Positions 41,981-51,224 of a DNA stretch of 64,000 nt are shown here, piece by piece. Every line of letters begins with the position of its first letter. Within the stretch, counting starts at the first letter, position 1. Under the pieces are notes generated by a model that was given only the letters and a program-made list of their open reading frames with translations, was not told the origin of the DNA and did not search any database. Source of the DNA: Phaeodactylum tricornutum CCAP 1055/1 (taxonomy: Eukaryota > Bacillariophyta > Bacillariophyceae > Surirellales > Neidiaceae); NCBI RefSeq assembly GCF_000150955.2, contig NW_002238036.1, forward strand, positions 133,415 to 197,414. Reading direction: 5' to 3'. The position numbers and the translations under genes were made by a program.

Positions 41981-44593
41981 ATGTCCCGCCCCGCCGTTTC
42001 CGTTCGCCGCGATCCCTTGTCCCGTCTGCAACAACAAGAGGTCGACGCCCGGCAATTGGAACAGGAGTTGCAGGCTTGGACGACCGCGCCGTCGCGCTCC
42101 CGGACGTCCGCGGACGAAACCCGCGCTCACCGGGTCCGTGTTAACCTCTGCGAAACGCTCGCCGACATGATCTTGACCCATCCCGCCTTTGCCGCACAAC
42201 ACGGCATTGTGGGGCGACTCTGGATCTCGTGTTTTCAAAGCAAACTGACCGCGCTACGACAGTTGTTGCACCAATTGCGGCGGCACGGCAAGACGGAACG
42301 CGCCGATCAAGTCGAAGCCTCGCTCGAACATTCCTTGGTGGAAGCCATTACTTTTTACAATTATATTATACGGCATTTGCAGGATCAGTTGTTGGCGAGT
42401 CCTGCAGTGGGCAGCAGTGCTGGGAGTACCGCCGTGACCGGCATTATCAGCAACAAGAGCATTAACAACACCAGCAGTAAAAATCACCTGCCCACGCAAG
42501 ATTCCACTCCCAACGCGCTCGAGGCTTCCACGTTGCTCACCGTCGACTCGTCTGCCCTGGTGGGAATTGTCAGCAACATTGCTCAACTCGAACTACACGT
42601 CGGAGATTTGTTTCGCTACGCCAAGCAGCTCGCCAAGGCGTCACAGAGTTACGAAACTTCCTTTCGTCTCGCTCCCGGACACGGACACGCCTACAATCAA
42701 CTCGCTGTTGTGGGTCAACTTCAACAACAACAGCCATCAGTGTCCTCGTCCAGTGTTACCAACACCAACACTGCGTCCTCCCCGGAACGTTATCAGACCG
42801 CCTTGGCCATGTACGGATACGTCCGCGCCCTCCTCGCTACCCACACCCGCTTTGACGCGGCCGACAAGAATCTGCGAAATCTACTCGCCACCAACCGTGG
42901 CTATCTTCATGACTGGCAGCAAGAACAATCGGGCTTACAGGCGCCCAATCGAGTCCCCGTGTCCAGTCGTGGATTTTTACTCGCGTTTGTCGAATTTCAC
43001 GCCCAACTCTTGCGTCGGTCCGACCAAAGCGACGGTGACGACGGGCAACCCCAACCACCTTCCGTCGATACGGTCTGGACCGATTTTGGGAATTTGCTAC
43101 AGCAGAATCAGATAGGGGACGTCTTGTTGTGCAAACTCATTGCTATTCAGGCTTATACGGAACATACCACAGCGACAGAGCAATCCCCGGCGTGGCAAAA
43201 GGCCCGCAAGGCTACGCTGACCATGGGAACGGCTTTGGTGGATCGAGTCATGGCGGGTTGGCAAAAACCGAAATCGTCCAGCCGTATTCTGGTGGCCGTC
43301 TTGCTCGTGGCAGAATATCTGGTAACGACCTCTACCGTGTCACACTCTGCCGGAAGTTCCTTGGAAGATGATGAGTGGTCTCACTTTTGGAAGGGTTTTC
43401 TAGCGATCGCCAATCATCTCAAGTCCCACATGGGGATTCTTCCCGAATCCAAGTCGTTGTCGTTATCGTCGTGTCTGGACGGTACGGAGGAAGATTGGCA
43501 CGCCATCAAGGAGTATCAGCTATTGCGAGGTTTCAAACCGTTTGCAGCGTTCCTACCACCGTGCGGCGAAGGCGGGTATCTTTCACTCGAAGAAGGTGCC
43601 GCATGGTTGCGGACGGAGCGGGAGAAGAAGATACCGTCGTCGCGCAAACCCATCGAACGTAAGAATTCCCAGGATACCACGGCATCGTCCACGACCTCCG
43701 TCCGTGCAGCCGATCAAGGACGGCTCAAAGCCTTGCGCTTTCTCCAGCTTGCGCAACAGCTGGCCGATACAAACCGTGCCAATGAGAATGACTGGTCCCA
43801 ACGCATCGTCTGCAACGAAAATGGCGTGTTCGAATGGATCGAACCCGACAGTGATATGCAAGACAACAATGAAGACGACGCGTTGTTGGATGAGGGTACA
43901 AGCAGCGAAAACGCTGTTGGACGAGTGTTGGATGTTACCCGCAAAAATCGAAACCCAGTTGAAGAGGATGCGAAAATGGTGGAATCTCCGCGCGACAACA
44001 TCACCCTCGTCTACCAGCCCGCACCCGACGGTGGTCCGCCGCTGCTAACTCCTGCCTCTCTGGACGTCGCCTCTACAATGGCGGGTATGCCCATTGTTGA
44101 ACCGCCTGTGCATGTTGCGGCCACGGTGACTTCCCCCATCCACGCGCCTCCTCCGGGACTCGCACCGCCACCCGGTTTGGCTGGACCGGCCTTCCGTCCC
44201 CCGCCCGGCATGGTGCCGCCACCCGGACTCGGTGGTGGACCAGGTCCATCCGTGATGGAAGGATGGTGGGGCTTGAATGGTCCTCCTTTGTCGGGAACGA
44301 ACCATTCCAGTGTGGCACCGTCGCGCGGCAACGTGGCCTCGACCTTTTCTCCCTACTTGTTTGCTAACGCATTGGAGACGACCAATCCATTCGCCGTGGA
44401 CGAAAATCAGTTCGCCGGTTGGGCAATGCGCGACGTGGACTACGACGGTTCCGGCTTGATGGATGAATCTTCCTTGTTGGGCCCGAGTCTGCTCAACAGT
44501 ATCTACATGGATTCTGCGGGAGACGATGTTACTGTCGGAGGTGTCGCACACAAGAGAATGAACGCTTACACGAAGAATCCGTTTGCAACCTAA
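41981..44593 (+). CDS. SMG7/EST1-like protein with PPPG-phi motifs
   Basis: Single exon, 870 residues. The N-terminal half is helical and matches the 14-3-3-like/TPR part of EST1/SMG5-7: a helix ending TFYNYIIRHL, then GDLFRYAKQL, and the hallmark APGHGHAYNQLAVVGQL. The next region carries EYQLLRGFKPFA, like the conserved RGF motif of the family. SMG7 binds phosphorylated UPF1 and drives mRNA decay in nonsense-mediated decay. The C-terminus is Pro/Gly-rich with four PPPG[LM] motifs (APPPGLAPPPGLAGP, RPPPGMVPPPGLGG). PPG-hydrophobic motifs in other proteins bind GYF domains, so recruitment of a GYF-domain decay or repression factor is plausible. No PIN domain is present. Confidence 0.82.
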   Translation: MSRPAVSVRRDPLSRLQQQEVDARQLEQELQAWTTAPSRSRTSADETRAHRVRVNLCETLADMILTHPAFAAQHGIVGRLWISCFQSKLTALRQLLHQLRRHGKTERADQVEASLEHSLVEAITFYNYIIRHLQDQLLASPAVGSSAGSTAVTGIISNKSINNTSSKNHLPTQDSTPNALEASTLLTVDSSALVGIVSNIAQLELHVGDLFRYAKQLAKASQSYETSFRLAPGHGHAYNQLAVVGQLQQQQPSVSSSSVTNTNTASSPERYQTALAMYGYVRALLATHTRFDAADKNLRNLLATNRGYLHDWQQEQSGLQAPNRVPVSSRGFLLAFVEFHAQLLRRSDQSDGDDGQPQPPSVDTVWTDFGNLLQQNQIGDVLLCKLIAIQAYTEHTTATEQSPAWQKARKATLTMGTALVDRVMAGWQKPKSSSRILVAVLLVAEYLVTTSTVSHSAGSSLEDDEWSHFWKGFLAIANHLKSHMGILPESKSLSLSSCLDGTEEDWHAIKEYQLLRGFKPFAAFLPPCGEGGYLSLEEGAAWLRTEREKKIPSSRKPIERKNSQDTTASSTTSVRAADQGRLKALRFLQLAQQLADTNRANENDWSQRIVCNENGVFEWIEPDSDMQDNNEDDALLDEGTSSENAVGRVLDVTRKNRNPVEEDAKMVESPRDNITLVYQPAPDGGPPLLTPASLDVASTMAGMPIVEPPVHVAATVTSPIHAPPPGLAPPPGLAGPAFRPPPGMVPPPGLGGGPGPSVMEGWWGLNGPPLSGTNHSSVAPSRGNVASTFSPYLFANALETTNPFAVDENQFAGWAMRDVDYDGSGLMDESSLLGPSLLNSIYMDSAGDDVTVGGVAHKRMNAYTKNPFAT

Positions 44594-45063
44594 GTTAGAT
44601 GTCGAGACTGCGACCAAAGGTGGCTACGCAACTATGCCGTTGGCTCTGCGACTGCTCCTTGGGACCTCAGGCTATAGGGTACCGAACGCGTGTGGATAGA
44701 ATGGCCTACAAATTACAATATCTGATTTCGCCATGCTCGGCGATTGCGCTCGAACGCGACGAGAGGGAGCCTTTCATGTTTGGAAGGTGGACATGCCCTA
44801 CGACAACACGGTGTATACTCCGCCAGAAATGGGGATTGACTGTAGCCGGTTGACACGTCAGTAATAACGACGCGCTTGCGCTTTGTAATAATTGTTGCGT
44901 AGCTGGTGTGTGGACCATTTCCTCCAGCAAATAGGTTGCTCCCGTAAAGGCGGTGCGGATTTCTCCTGGGTGGATAGACCAGGATGCGTCCACGCCGTTT
45001 GGGCGGGTCCCTGGTCGGCAATTATTGGTAGTCAGACGATTCGTAGCTAGCGCGTCCTTTTGA
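44594..45063. other. Convergent intergenic region
   Basis: 470 bp between the SMG7-like and DPF-protein 3' ends. Minus-strand frames continue past the DPF protein stop in another frame without a recognisable domain. Confidence 0.5.
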
Positions 45064-46278
45064 TCATCCCAAATGAGCAAACGGGTCGACATTGTCGTGC
45101 GCCAGTGTACCAAACTGGTTCGACAGGCCAACGGGGGCAGCGGTGAGTACGTCGTTAGAAGCGGTATTCGGAGCAAAAGGATCGTGTAGGGATTGTGATG
45201 TTTGGGCAATCGACGGTGTATTGGCAAAAGGATCGTGTACCGGAGCACGAGACAATGTCTGTGGGGTGGTGAATTGTTCCGCGGACGGATAGCCAAACAA
45301 GCCACTGTTGTGGCTGGGTGCGACCTGTCCCGATCCATTCGAGTGGTTGGCAGTCGCGGTGGGAAAATCGCTTATCGCGGACGCAAAGGGATCGTTGGAC
45401 GTGGCACCGTACGGAGGCCCCGTGACGGTTGTGCCGTAGTCCCCGTCCGTCAGTGTCGGTTCGAACGTTGTTGTCGATGGAATACTACTGTGGGACACCA
45501 CCGGTGTCGCGTAAGGGGTCGTATTGAGTGGAGGAGCGGAGGAGGGGTTTGCGTTGGGAGACGACGATGACGATGTGAAATTCGGCGCCAACTGATCGTC
45601 CGTCACCGCGACCGAGGCGACGGGCGTCGACGCGTCGTCTCGGTAGGACGTGTCCCCGAGTTCCTCCAAGGCATCAATTTTGACTTGTTTCCGTTCCTGT
45701 ATTTTCTCCATATCTTTGCGGGCGCCGTCATAAATAGACCGAATATCCCGATTGGTGGGAATCCATCCCTGCGTATCTTCCAAATGCGCGAATATGCTGT
45801 ACAGTTCCACTCCAAACTGCTGTTTGTGCCCTTGCATTTCCACGTGTCGGACGGCGAGTTCGGTTTTAAGTTTGGCTTCAGTCCCCGCCATGGCGGTGGA
45901 CTTTCCCGCATTGACGACTTTGGCTTGCCACGTGACGGCGGGTGTGGGAAAGGCCGCGGCACGGTCCACCGCCGCTTGCTGCAGTCCCTCCTGTGTCCGC
46001 CGCGCCTTGAGGACGAGCGCGGCGATTTCGCGTTGTGCCCGCAACAGCGGCGGACGAATGGTCCGCGTCAAGGTGTCGTCCGACGCGAAGAAATCTGCCG
46101 ATTTGGTCAACGGAGACACGTGGTCGTACAGTTCGACGCCAAAGGCTTGTTGACGAGCGGTGCGTTCGCGGTCCAGCAACAACACTTCGGTCTTGAGTTT
46201 GGTCTTGAGGGACGCCGTTCCCGCCGCGGTACCCACCGTCTGGGCCGTCGCCTTGAGACTTTCCCACAGAAAACTCAT
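45064..46278 (-). CDS. Coiled-coil duplicated-unit protein with DPF motifs
   Basis: 404 residues, single exon. The N-terminus (MSFLWESLKATAQTVG) could form an amphipathic helix. Two copies of a helical unit of about 75-80 residues follow: SLKTKLKTEVLLLDRE...QQAFGVELYDHV (about 23-95) and EAKLKTELAVRHVEMQ...KQQFGVELYSIF (about 118-200). The shared core is KLKTE-x(14-17)-FGVELY. The C-terminal half is Ser/Thr/Pro-rich and disordered, with repeated NDPFAS, HDPFAN, HDPFAP and VDPFAHL. DPF/W motifs in animal and fungal endocytic proteins bind the AP-2 alpha appendage. I do not recognise the repeat as a named domain. A role in coated-vesicle traffic is an inference from the DPF motifs only. Confidence 0.65.
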   Translation of the reverse strand: MSFLWESLKATAQTVGTAAGTASLKTKLKTEVLLLDRERTARQQAFGVELYDHVSPLTKSADFFASDDTLTRTIRPPLLRAQREIAALVLKARRTQEGLQQAAVDRAAAFPTPAVTWQAKVVNAGKSTAMAGTEAKLKTELAVRHVEMQGHKQQFGVELYSIFAHLEDTQGWIPTNRDIRSIYDGARKDMEKIQERKQVKIDALEELGDTSYRDDASTPVASVAVTDDQLAPNFTSSSSSPNANPSSAPPLNTTPYATPVVSHSSIPSTTTFEPTLTDGDYGTTVTGPPYGATSNDPFASAISDFPTATANHSNGSGQVAPSHNSGLFGYPSAEQFTTPQTLSRAPVHDPFANTPSIAQTSQSLHDPFAPNTASNDVLTAAPVGLSNQFGTLAHDNVDPFAHLG

Positions 46279-46285
46279 ACCGCAG

Positions 46286-46339
46286 TTGTGTGTGTGTGTG
46301 TGTGTGTGAGTGTGTGAGTGTGTGTGAGTGTGTGTGTGT
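46286..46339. repeat. (GT)n/(GAGT)n microsatellite
   Basis: Long TG tract with regular GAG interruptions, about 8 bp from the DPF-protein ATG, so probably transcribed in its 5' leader. Confidence 0.9.
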
Positions 46340-46468
46340 ATCGAACGACACAGTAGAGGAAATGCGGCAGCAATGTTCTTGGTTGGGATATTGCTAGTTC
46401 ACGTTCTAATTTCCTTTGCTTGCATTGCGCGTATAGGTAATACTACTCTCGTGGACGGTCTGGTCCAT

Positions 46469-46490
46469 AACTAACTAACTAACTAACTAA
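46469..46490. repeat. (CTAA)n microsatellite
   Basis: Five CTAA units in the divergent promoter region. Confidence 0.85.
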
Positions 46491-46731
46491 CGGTAATAGG
46501 TAGTAACTGTCCGCGTAAGGAACGGAATCGAGGACGCGGGACCGAAAATGACTTGTGCCGTTGGCGAACCATGGGATCGTGGGATTGGCAGTCGCCAGTA
46601 ACCCTCCCCTACTATCTGTATTGGTTTTCTCCATTCCACCATGACGCCTCACTCTCACAGTCGATATTGTAGTGTTTCGTCGATGGATGACTACGTTACG
46701 TTGATGCTATCCAACACTGTCACGTGCTTCC

Positions 46732-47769
46732 ATGAACGACGCCATTGACTTTCGCAAACTCTGGTTGGACGAAAAGCACCGGGCGCGAGACAAGGCTGGC
46801 GGAAAGGGTACTCCAGACTCGTCGGCACCGCAGTCCTCCTCTACCCCGGCACCCACCGCCGCGTCTATTTCCTCCACCGATCCGCCAGAGACCCGGGTTC
46901 GACTCCCCGTCTGGAACGGTCCCAATCTCGACACACTCGTGCCGTGCGTTCCCGTACTAAATCACCACACGCACCGCGTACCCCCTCCCGCTCCGGATTC
47001 CATCTACTATCTTCCCCACTTCCTCCCCGACTCTTGGTCCGCACCCTTGTTGACTTGGCTCCAGGCCTTGCCCTCGCGTCCGCCACTACGAGCCAATCAC
47101 GCGACCGACACCGCCCGGCAAGTCCAGGGACAATGGACGACCCTCACGCACGCCCGGCGTCGCGTCGCCCTCTTCGACGCCCGTCTCGAACCGTTGCCAC
47201 CACCCCTCCTCGCCATGGCTCACGCCCTCGTCCACGCCGGAATCCGTTTCGACGCGAGTCATCGTAGTGGTACTGCGCCGGATACGCCCCCGCGACTCCC
47301 CAATCACGTCTTGATCAACGAATACCAACCCGCCGACGGCATACTCCCCCACACGGACGGACCGTCCTACGAACCCTGCACCGCCACACTCAGTCTCGGT
47401 GGTGACGTAGTCCTACGGTTTGCTCCCCGTGTCCATCGAAAAGAAGATCCTCGGGCGAGACTGACGACGCGACCGACGGACGCCCACGCCGTGTACTTGT
47501 CCGGTCGGGGCTCGCTCGTCGTCTTTCGGGACGACGCCTACCGAGACTACGGCCACGCCATTCGGTACACGGACCACCGTTACGCGCATGACAACGACGA
47601 CAATAATAACAACAATCACGACACGGAAACGGTCCCGACGGATTGTTACTACCGCGCGGACCACGATACGGCATCGGAAAGCCTCGTCTCGGCTCTACCC
47701 GCGTCTCCAATCGTCCGGGCCTATCGCGTGTCTCTCACCTTTCGGTTTCACAAGGACGGCACAGCGTAA
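46732..47769 (+). CDS. AlkB-family 2-oxoglutarate/Fe(II) dioxygenase, ALKBH6-like
   Basis: 345 residues. The iron-binding HxD is HTD at about residues 206-208 in NHVLINEYQPADGILPHTDGP, and the distal His is in YGHAIRY at about residue 273. The 2-oxoglutarate-binding Arg residues are in RVSLTFRFH at about 333. The phrase VLINEYQPADGI is close to ALKBH6. A region before the HxD carries a basic RRRVALFD segment. An Asp/Asn/His-rich insert (DDNNNNNHD) separates the distal His from the C-terminal Arg motif. AlkB proteins demethylate nucleic acids or proteins; the ALKBH6 substrate is poorly defined. No intron. Confidence 0.85.
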   Translation: MNDAIDFRKLWLDEKHRARDKAGGKGTPDSSAPQSSSTPAPTAASISSTDPPETRVRLPVWNGPNLDTLVPCVPVLNHHTHRVPPPAPDSIYYLPHFLPDSWSAPLLTWLQALPSRPPLRANHATDTARQVQGQWTTLTHARRRVALFDARLEPLPPPLLAMAHALVHAGIRFDASHRSGTAPDTPPRLPNHVLINEYQPADGILPHTDGPSYEPCTATLSLGGDVVLRFAPRVHRKEDPRARLTTRPTDAHAVYLSGRGSLVVFRDDAYRDYGHAIRYTDHRYAHDNDDNNNNNHDTETVPTDCYYRADHDTASESLVSALPASPIVRAYRVSLTFRFHKDGTA

Positions 47770-48038
47770 GCCGAGTATCAATCAAGGTGGAAGGGTACGC
47801 GGCCGTGTCAACGCGGAAATGTACAGATCAAGCGTGCGAGGGGAACGTCACCACTAGACAACATGTAAACTACAGAGGGACGGTTTCGTTCATTAAAAAA
47901 CGAAAGCGCAGTAGCAATACTATTTATGGTTTGTGTGACTACTATGTTTTGACCTTTGACTGTGCAATCCCGTACAAAGGGACACACACGTCGCGTCAAG
48001 GCATAGCCAGTTTGGCACCTTGCTCGGTCCAAGTAGTG

Positions 48039-49712
48039 CTATTCAAAATCGGCATCCGGCCGTGAGCCCCTATCCGTTGCGTTTGGTGGCTCGAATGTTT
48101 CACCAACCGTACCCACAACGACACGGGTACCGTCGCGGTGGTGTTTGTGACTGCGTTGGTACCGTCGAGGGTACGATTGGCCTTCGTCGTCGGCGCCCCT
48201 ACTACTCCCGTTGCTCCTCGTCGTACTGGTACCGTCAATGTCGTCGTCACCATCGGCATTGTCACTACCGACGTTGCCGTACGTCGAGGAAAGGAACGAG
48301 GAAGAGGACGAGGAATAGCCGTCGTCGGTGGCGTCGACCGACGCAGTGGTCGTGACGGACGCGTCACTGAATTCCGGTACGGGGCGGATGCGAATGGCCA
48401 CGTGTGATACACAGGAGCCACTCCGCCGGGACGTGGCGGAGCGGTCCACCGTCACGACGGGTCGGACTTGGACCCCACAGGGAAGAGGGACCCCGGAAAG
48501 TGCGACGATGCCGCGCCAGACGGCGGGCGTCGCGTCGGGCAGGGTGGAGGAGGGAGACGCGTGGTGGTAATAGTCGTGGCCGTAGTACTCTGAGCCGTGC
48601 CGAGATTGTGGGCACGACGACAGCAATGGTGACGTTGACTGTGGTACCGGTGACCAGACGGCGTCGGCAACTTGGAGTACGGCTTCGACGGGTTGTCCCA
48701 CCACGGCATGGGCGGGGAGTGGTGGTACTGGTACGTGTGCGTGAGCAGGACTACATCCTTGGGCGGCGAATTGCAAAAAGGCACGGTTGGCGTATACGAC
48801 GGTAAAGGGCGGAGTGGACTGCGTGACGAGTCTCGGTTGTTCCGTCAAGGCCGTGGCCTGCTGCAGTGTGAGTGCGTTGCGGAGATTGACGGTGCGGGGT
48901 GGGAGAAGTCCCGTGGCTCCATTCCAAGGATCCGTCACAATCTTCCAGTCCGTGTGATTCCGGGTGGAGGCCGACCAGTGGGTTCGTCGACGTCCGTGTC
49001 GGTGCGTGGCGACACTCCCCACGAGGGCCTTGGCTATCCAGGGTCCCCGTGCCAATACACCGGCCTTATGCTGGTGGAGATTGGCGGGACGGGACGCCGT
49101 TGCCGCGTCGTCCGCCAGCGTGTCGGCCAAGAAATCGGCGGCCGAAACACGAATGACGCTCGATAGATCAATGCCGGTATGGGTGTGTGTATGGGTACGG
49201 GTAGTGCCCGAGCGGGAAAAGGTTGCCACGTTCATCCGGGTGTGGGTGTTGTTCGCATCGACGTCGCCCGCTGCCGTCGAGGCGGTGTCGATCGACTGGG
49301 AAGCCGTCTCGAGTGCCTTGGCAATCGTGTTGGTGTTACTGTTGAGTGCCCGCACAATGCCTTTGGCTTGATGATACAGTGTGCCGGGTGTTTCGCTGGG
49401 TTTGTGAGGCCGCGTCGTGCCGGTCTGCGCGTCCCGGACGGCGGTGGCGGCGTCGTAGATGTCACTTTGGTGCCAAAAGTCGGCGGCGCGTTGGAGTATT
49501 TGTCGTTTGGCCCCGAGAAAGGCCAGGTGCGTGCCCACGTCCGAGTCGTCCGTGAACGAATCCAACGACGCGTCCGACGTGTCGTCTCCCGTCGAGTCCG
49601 ACGTGTTGGTTGTGGTGGGAGTCGTGTGGCCCCGTAGGGAAAGGGAACTGCCCATCCGTGAACTATCGAGACGACTTGCCGCTTCTTGGTCCGATGCCTG
49701 ACAGGATTCCAT
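48039..49712 (-). CDS. PAS-like domain protein B
   Basis: 557 residues from the Met at 49712 (MESCQASDQEAAS). The frame is open for another 114 codons upstream, but those are Asn/Thr/Ile-rich low complexity, so the start is uncertain. The first 330 residues are Ser/Thr/Ala-rich. A DPWNGATGLLPP segment precedes the PAS-like core VTQSTPPFTVVYANRAF (about residue 350), followed by a VVGQPVEAVLQ helix and a late strand SCVSHVAIRIRPV. The C-terminus is acidic then basic (YQRSHKHHRDGTR). The layout matches PAS-like protein C, which starts 695 bp away in the opposite direction. A regulatory role is inferred; no DNA-binding or kinase domain is seen. Confidence 0.6.
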   Translation of the reverse strand: MESCQASDQEAASRLDSSRMGSSLSLRGHTTPTTTNTSDSTGDDTSDASLDSFTDDSDVGTHLAFLGAKRQILQRAADFWHQSDIYDAATAVRDAQTGTTRPHKPSETPGTLYHQAKGIVRALNSNTNTIAKALETASQSIDTASTAAGDVDANNTHTRMNVATFSRSGTTRTHTHTHTGIDLSSVIRVSAADFLADTLADDAATASRPANLHQHKAGVLARGPWIAKALVGSVATHRHGRRRTHWSASTRNHTDWKIVTDPWNGATGLLPPRTVNLRNALTLQQATALTEQPRLVTQSTPPFTVVYANRAFLQFAAQGCSPAHAHVPVPPLPAHAVVGQPVEAVLQVADAVWSPVPQSTSPLLSSCPQSRHGSEYYGHDYYHHASPSSTLPDATPAVWRGIVALSGVPLPCGVQVRPVVTVDRSATSRRSGSCVSHVAIRIRPVPEFSDASVTTTASVDATDDGYSSSSSSFLSSTYGNVGSDNADGDDDIDGTSTTRSNGSSRGADDEGQSYPRRYQRSHKHHRDGTRVVVGTVGETFEPPNATDRGSRPDADFE

Positions 49713-50407
49713 GCTAATTGTTGCTGATGTTGTTGTGGTGTTGGTTATAGGGATGTGGTGTGTTCTGGTTGCAGTGGCTATTGCTATTGCTGCAGTAGAT
49801 GTATTGTCGTTGTTGATGTTATTGTTGTTGGGTATAGGGATGTGTTCTTGGTTGGTTTGTGAGAAACAAAGAGTCGTCGGAATCACCGTTTGTGAAGGTA
49901 TCAGTGCGTTCGCTGTATTGGCGGCTTCGCAATCGGCTCTCTCCGGTTTCCGAACGTGACGCAAGCCTGTATTGAAAGTGTACCCTCGGGTGTGTATCAA
50001 CGTGCGTACTTTTCGTAATGCGGAAGTGGCGTCAGTCTGACTCTCCTGACTCATCTTTTTATTGCTTTTTCATTGGTGGAAAGGTAGCTTGTTTCGGAAA
50101 CCCAATGTCACTTTCGGATTTTGGTCGCGTACGAACCACAGTGTATATATTCCCGTTCCAACGGGAACACCGCGTTTTTGTCATGTCACTCTCCGCGACC
50201 CGGAAACGACGCGCAACCGGGGGATGCGACCATGGCAGTGGCCGAGTCACCCTTACACCTCTCTCCAAGCGAACAGGAGTAACACAGTACGTAGCTAAGC
50301 TAGCTTATAGACCCTTTCCACAACACACACACAACCGTCATACACCCCATCATCCATCATCACTATCATCACTATCATCACTACCAACATAACACAACCA
50401 CAACGAC
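49713..50407. promoter_or_regulatory. Head-to-head promoter region of the PAS-like genes B and C
   Basis: 695 bp of low-complexity sequence between opposite starts. It contains TTG/TGT-rich DNA over the protein B leader and an ATC/ACT-type repeat near 50349-50385 just before the start at 50408. No defined motif identified. Confidence 0.35.
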
Positions 50408-51184
50408 ATGTCCCACGAGCCTGCCGTGGAGACCCAAACGACCGCTTCCACTACTAGCAGTAGTGGTGGCTACAGTGCCGATGGTTCGAATTCGGACCAA
50501 TCGTCACACGAAACGGTCCCGACCCTGGCAATCCACGACGTGCCTCTCTCCCGATCCCGGACACAACGTCGGCAATACGATCACGACCAAACCCACCGTG
50601 AGGATGACGACAACGAGAGTCCCCATCATCCCATGCACGGTCGGAGGAGTCACCGTGGTGGGAGCAGTGTCCCACCGTCATCACCCGAAACCCGGACCGG
50701 GAAGAGACATCCCCACGCCATTCCAGACAATCTCCTCCGCGATACCCCTGTGGCTGACTCGGGGAGGTTTTTGGACAAGCCTATCACCCACCACGACGTG
50801 GACCGGGAGGCGTGGCTCCAGCAACAACCACAACCACCGGACGGTACCCACAGTCCAGTCCTTCCCAACCACCAAAAGACCGTAGCCTTGGCCCCATGGA
50901 ACGGAGTACGGATACACCATCCCATGGATCCCCGCATTGATTTGTCCACCGTCGCACTCCTTCCTTGTCCCCACGTCCCGGCCCCATCCTTCTGGGAGGA
51001 ACCTACCAAACGGTCCCACGCACACGACACCATTGCCAATCATCATTCATCACCACAACCACAACAACACTGCCCCCACACCATCGTCCCACCGGTCGAC
51101 CCCCGACCCGTCACCAACGATCGAAAGCTACGTTCAGTTACTCAATGTACGTTTCATACAGGTTTCCACACCCAACAACCCTAA
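50408..51184 (+). CDS. Probable N-terminal exon of PAS-like protein C, or a separate protein
   Basis: A 258-residue open frame rich in His, Pro, Ser and Arg, containing VALAPWNGVRIHHPMDPR, which resembles the DPWNG segment ahead of the PAS-like core in protein B. A strong donor (CAAT|GTACGT, exon end 51146) lies before its stop. Strong acceptors follow at 51234 (TTATGCGACAG) and 51254 (CCCTTTTTTCAG). Neither join is in frame with the long frame that follows: the exon would leave one base while that frame needs none. One path with an additional small intron (donor GTACCC near 51292, acceptor ending 51433) would restore frame, but I have little confidence in it. Confidence 0.5.
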   Translation: MSHEPAVETQTTASTTSSSGGYSADGSNSDQSSHETVPTLAIHDVPLSRSRTQRRQYDHDQTHREDDDNESPHHPMHGRRSHRGGSSVPPSSPETRTGKRHPHAIPDNLLRDTPVADSGRFLDKPITHHDVDREAWLQQQPQPPDGTHSPVLPNHQKTVALAPWNGVRIHHPMDPRIDLSTVALLPCPHVPAPSFWEEPTKRSHAHDTIANHHSSPQPQQHCPHTIVPPVDPRPVTNDRKLRSVTQCTFHTGFHTQQP

Positions 51185-51224
51185 CTCGACCTAACGCTAG
51201 TCTCATTCTCCCATACCTTCTCTT

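Larger units (their letters stand above)
46279..46731. promoter_or_regulatory. Divergent promoter region, DPF protein / ALKBH6-like
   Basis: 453 bp between opposite starts. It holds a GT/GAGT microsatellite at 46286-46339, directly upstream of the DPF-protein start codon, and a (CTAA)n tract at 46469-46490. Confidence 0.4.

Noticed and set aside
45685-46317. 210-codon plus-strand frame opposite the DPF-motif protein
   Set aside because: It has Gly/Arg-biased composition, while the minus strand shows duplicated units and DPF motifs.
46880-46910. GGGTTCGACTCCCC resembling a tRNA T-arm
   Set aside because: The stem does not pair over five bases, no matching acceptor or anticodon arm is found, and it lies in the ALKBH6-like coding sequence.
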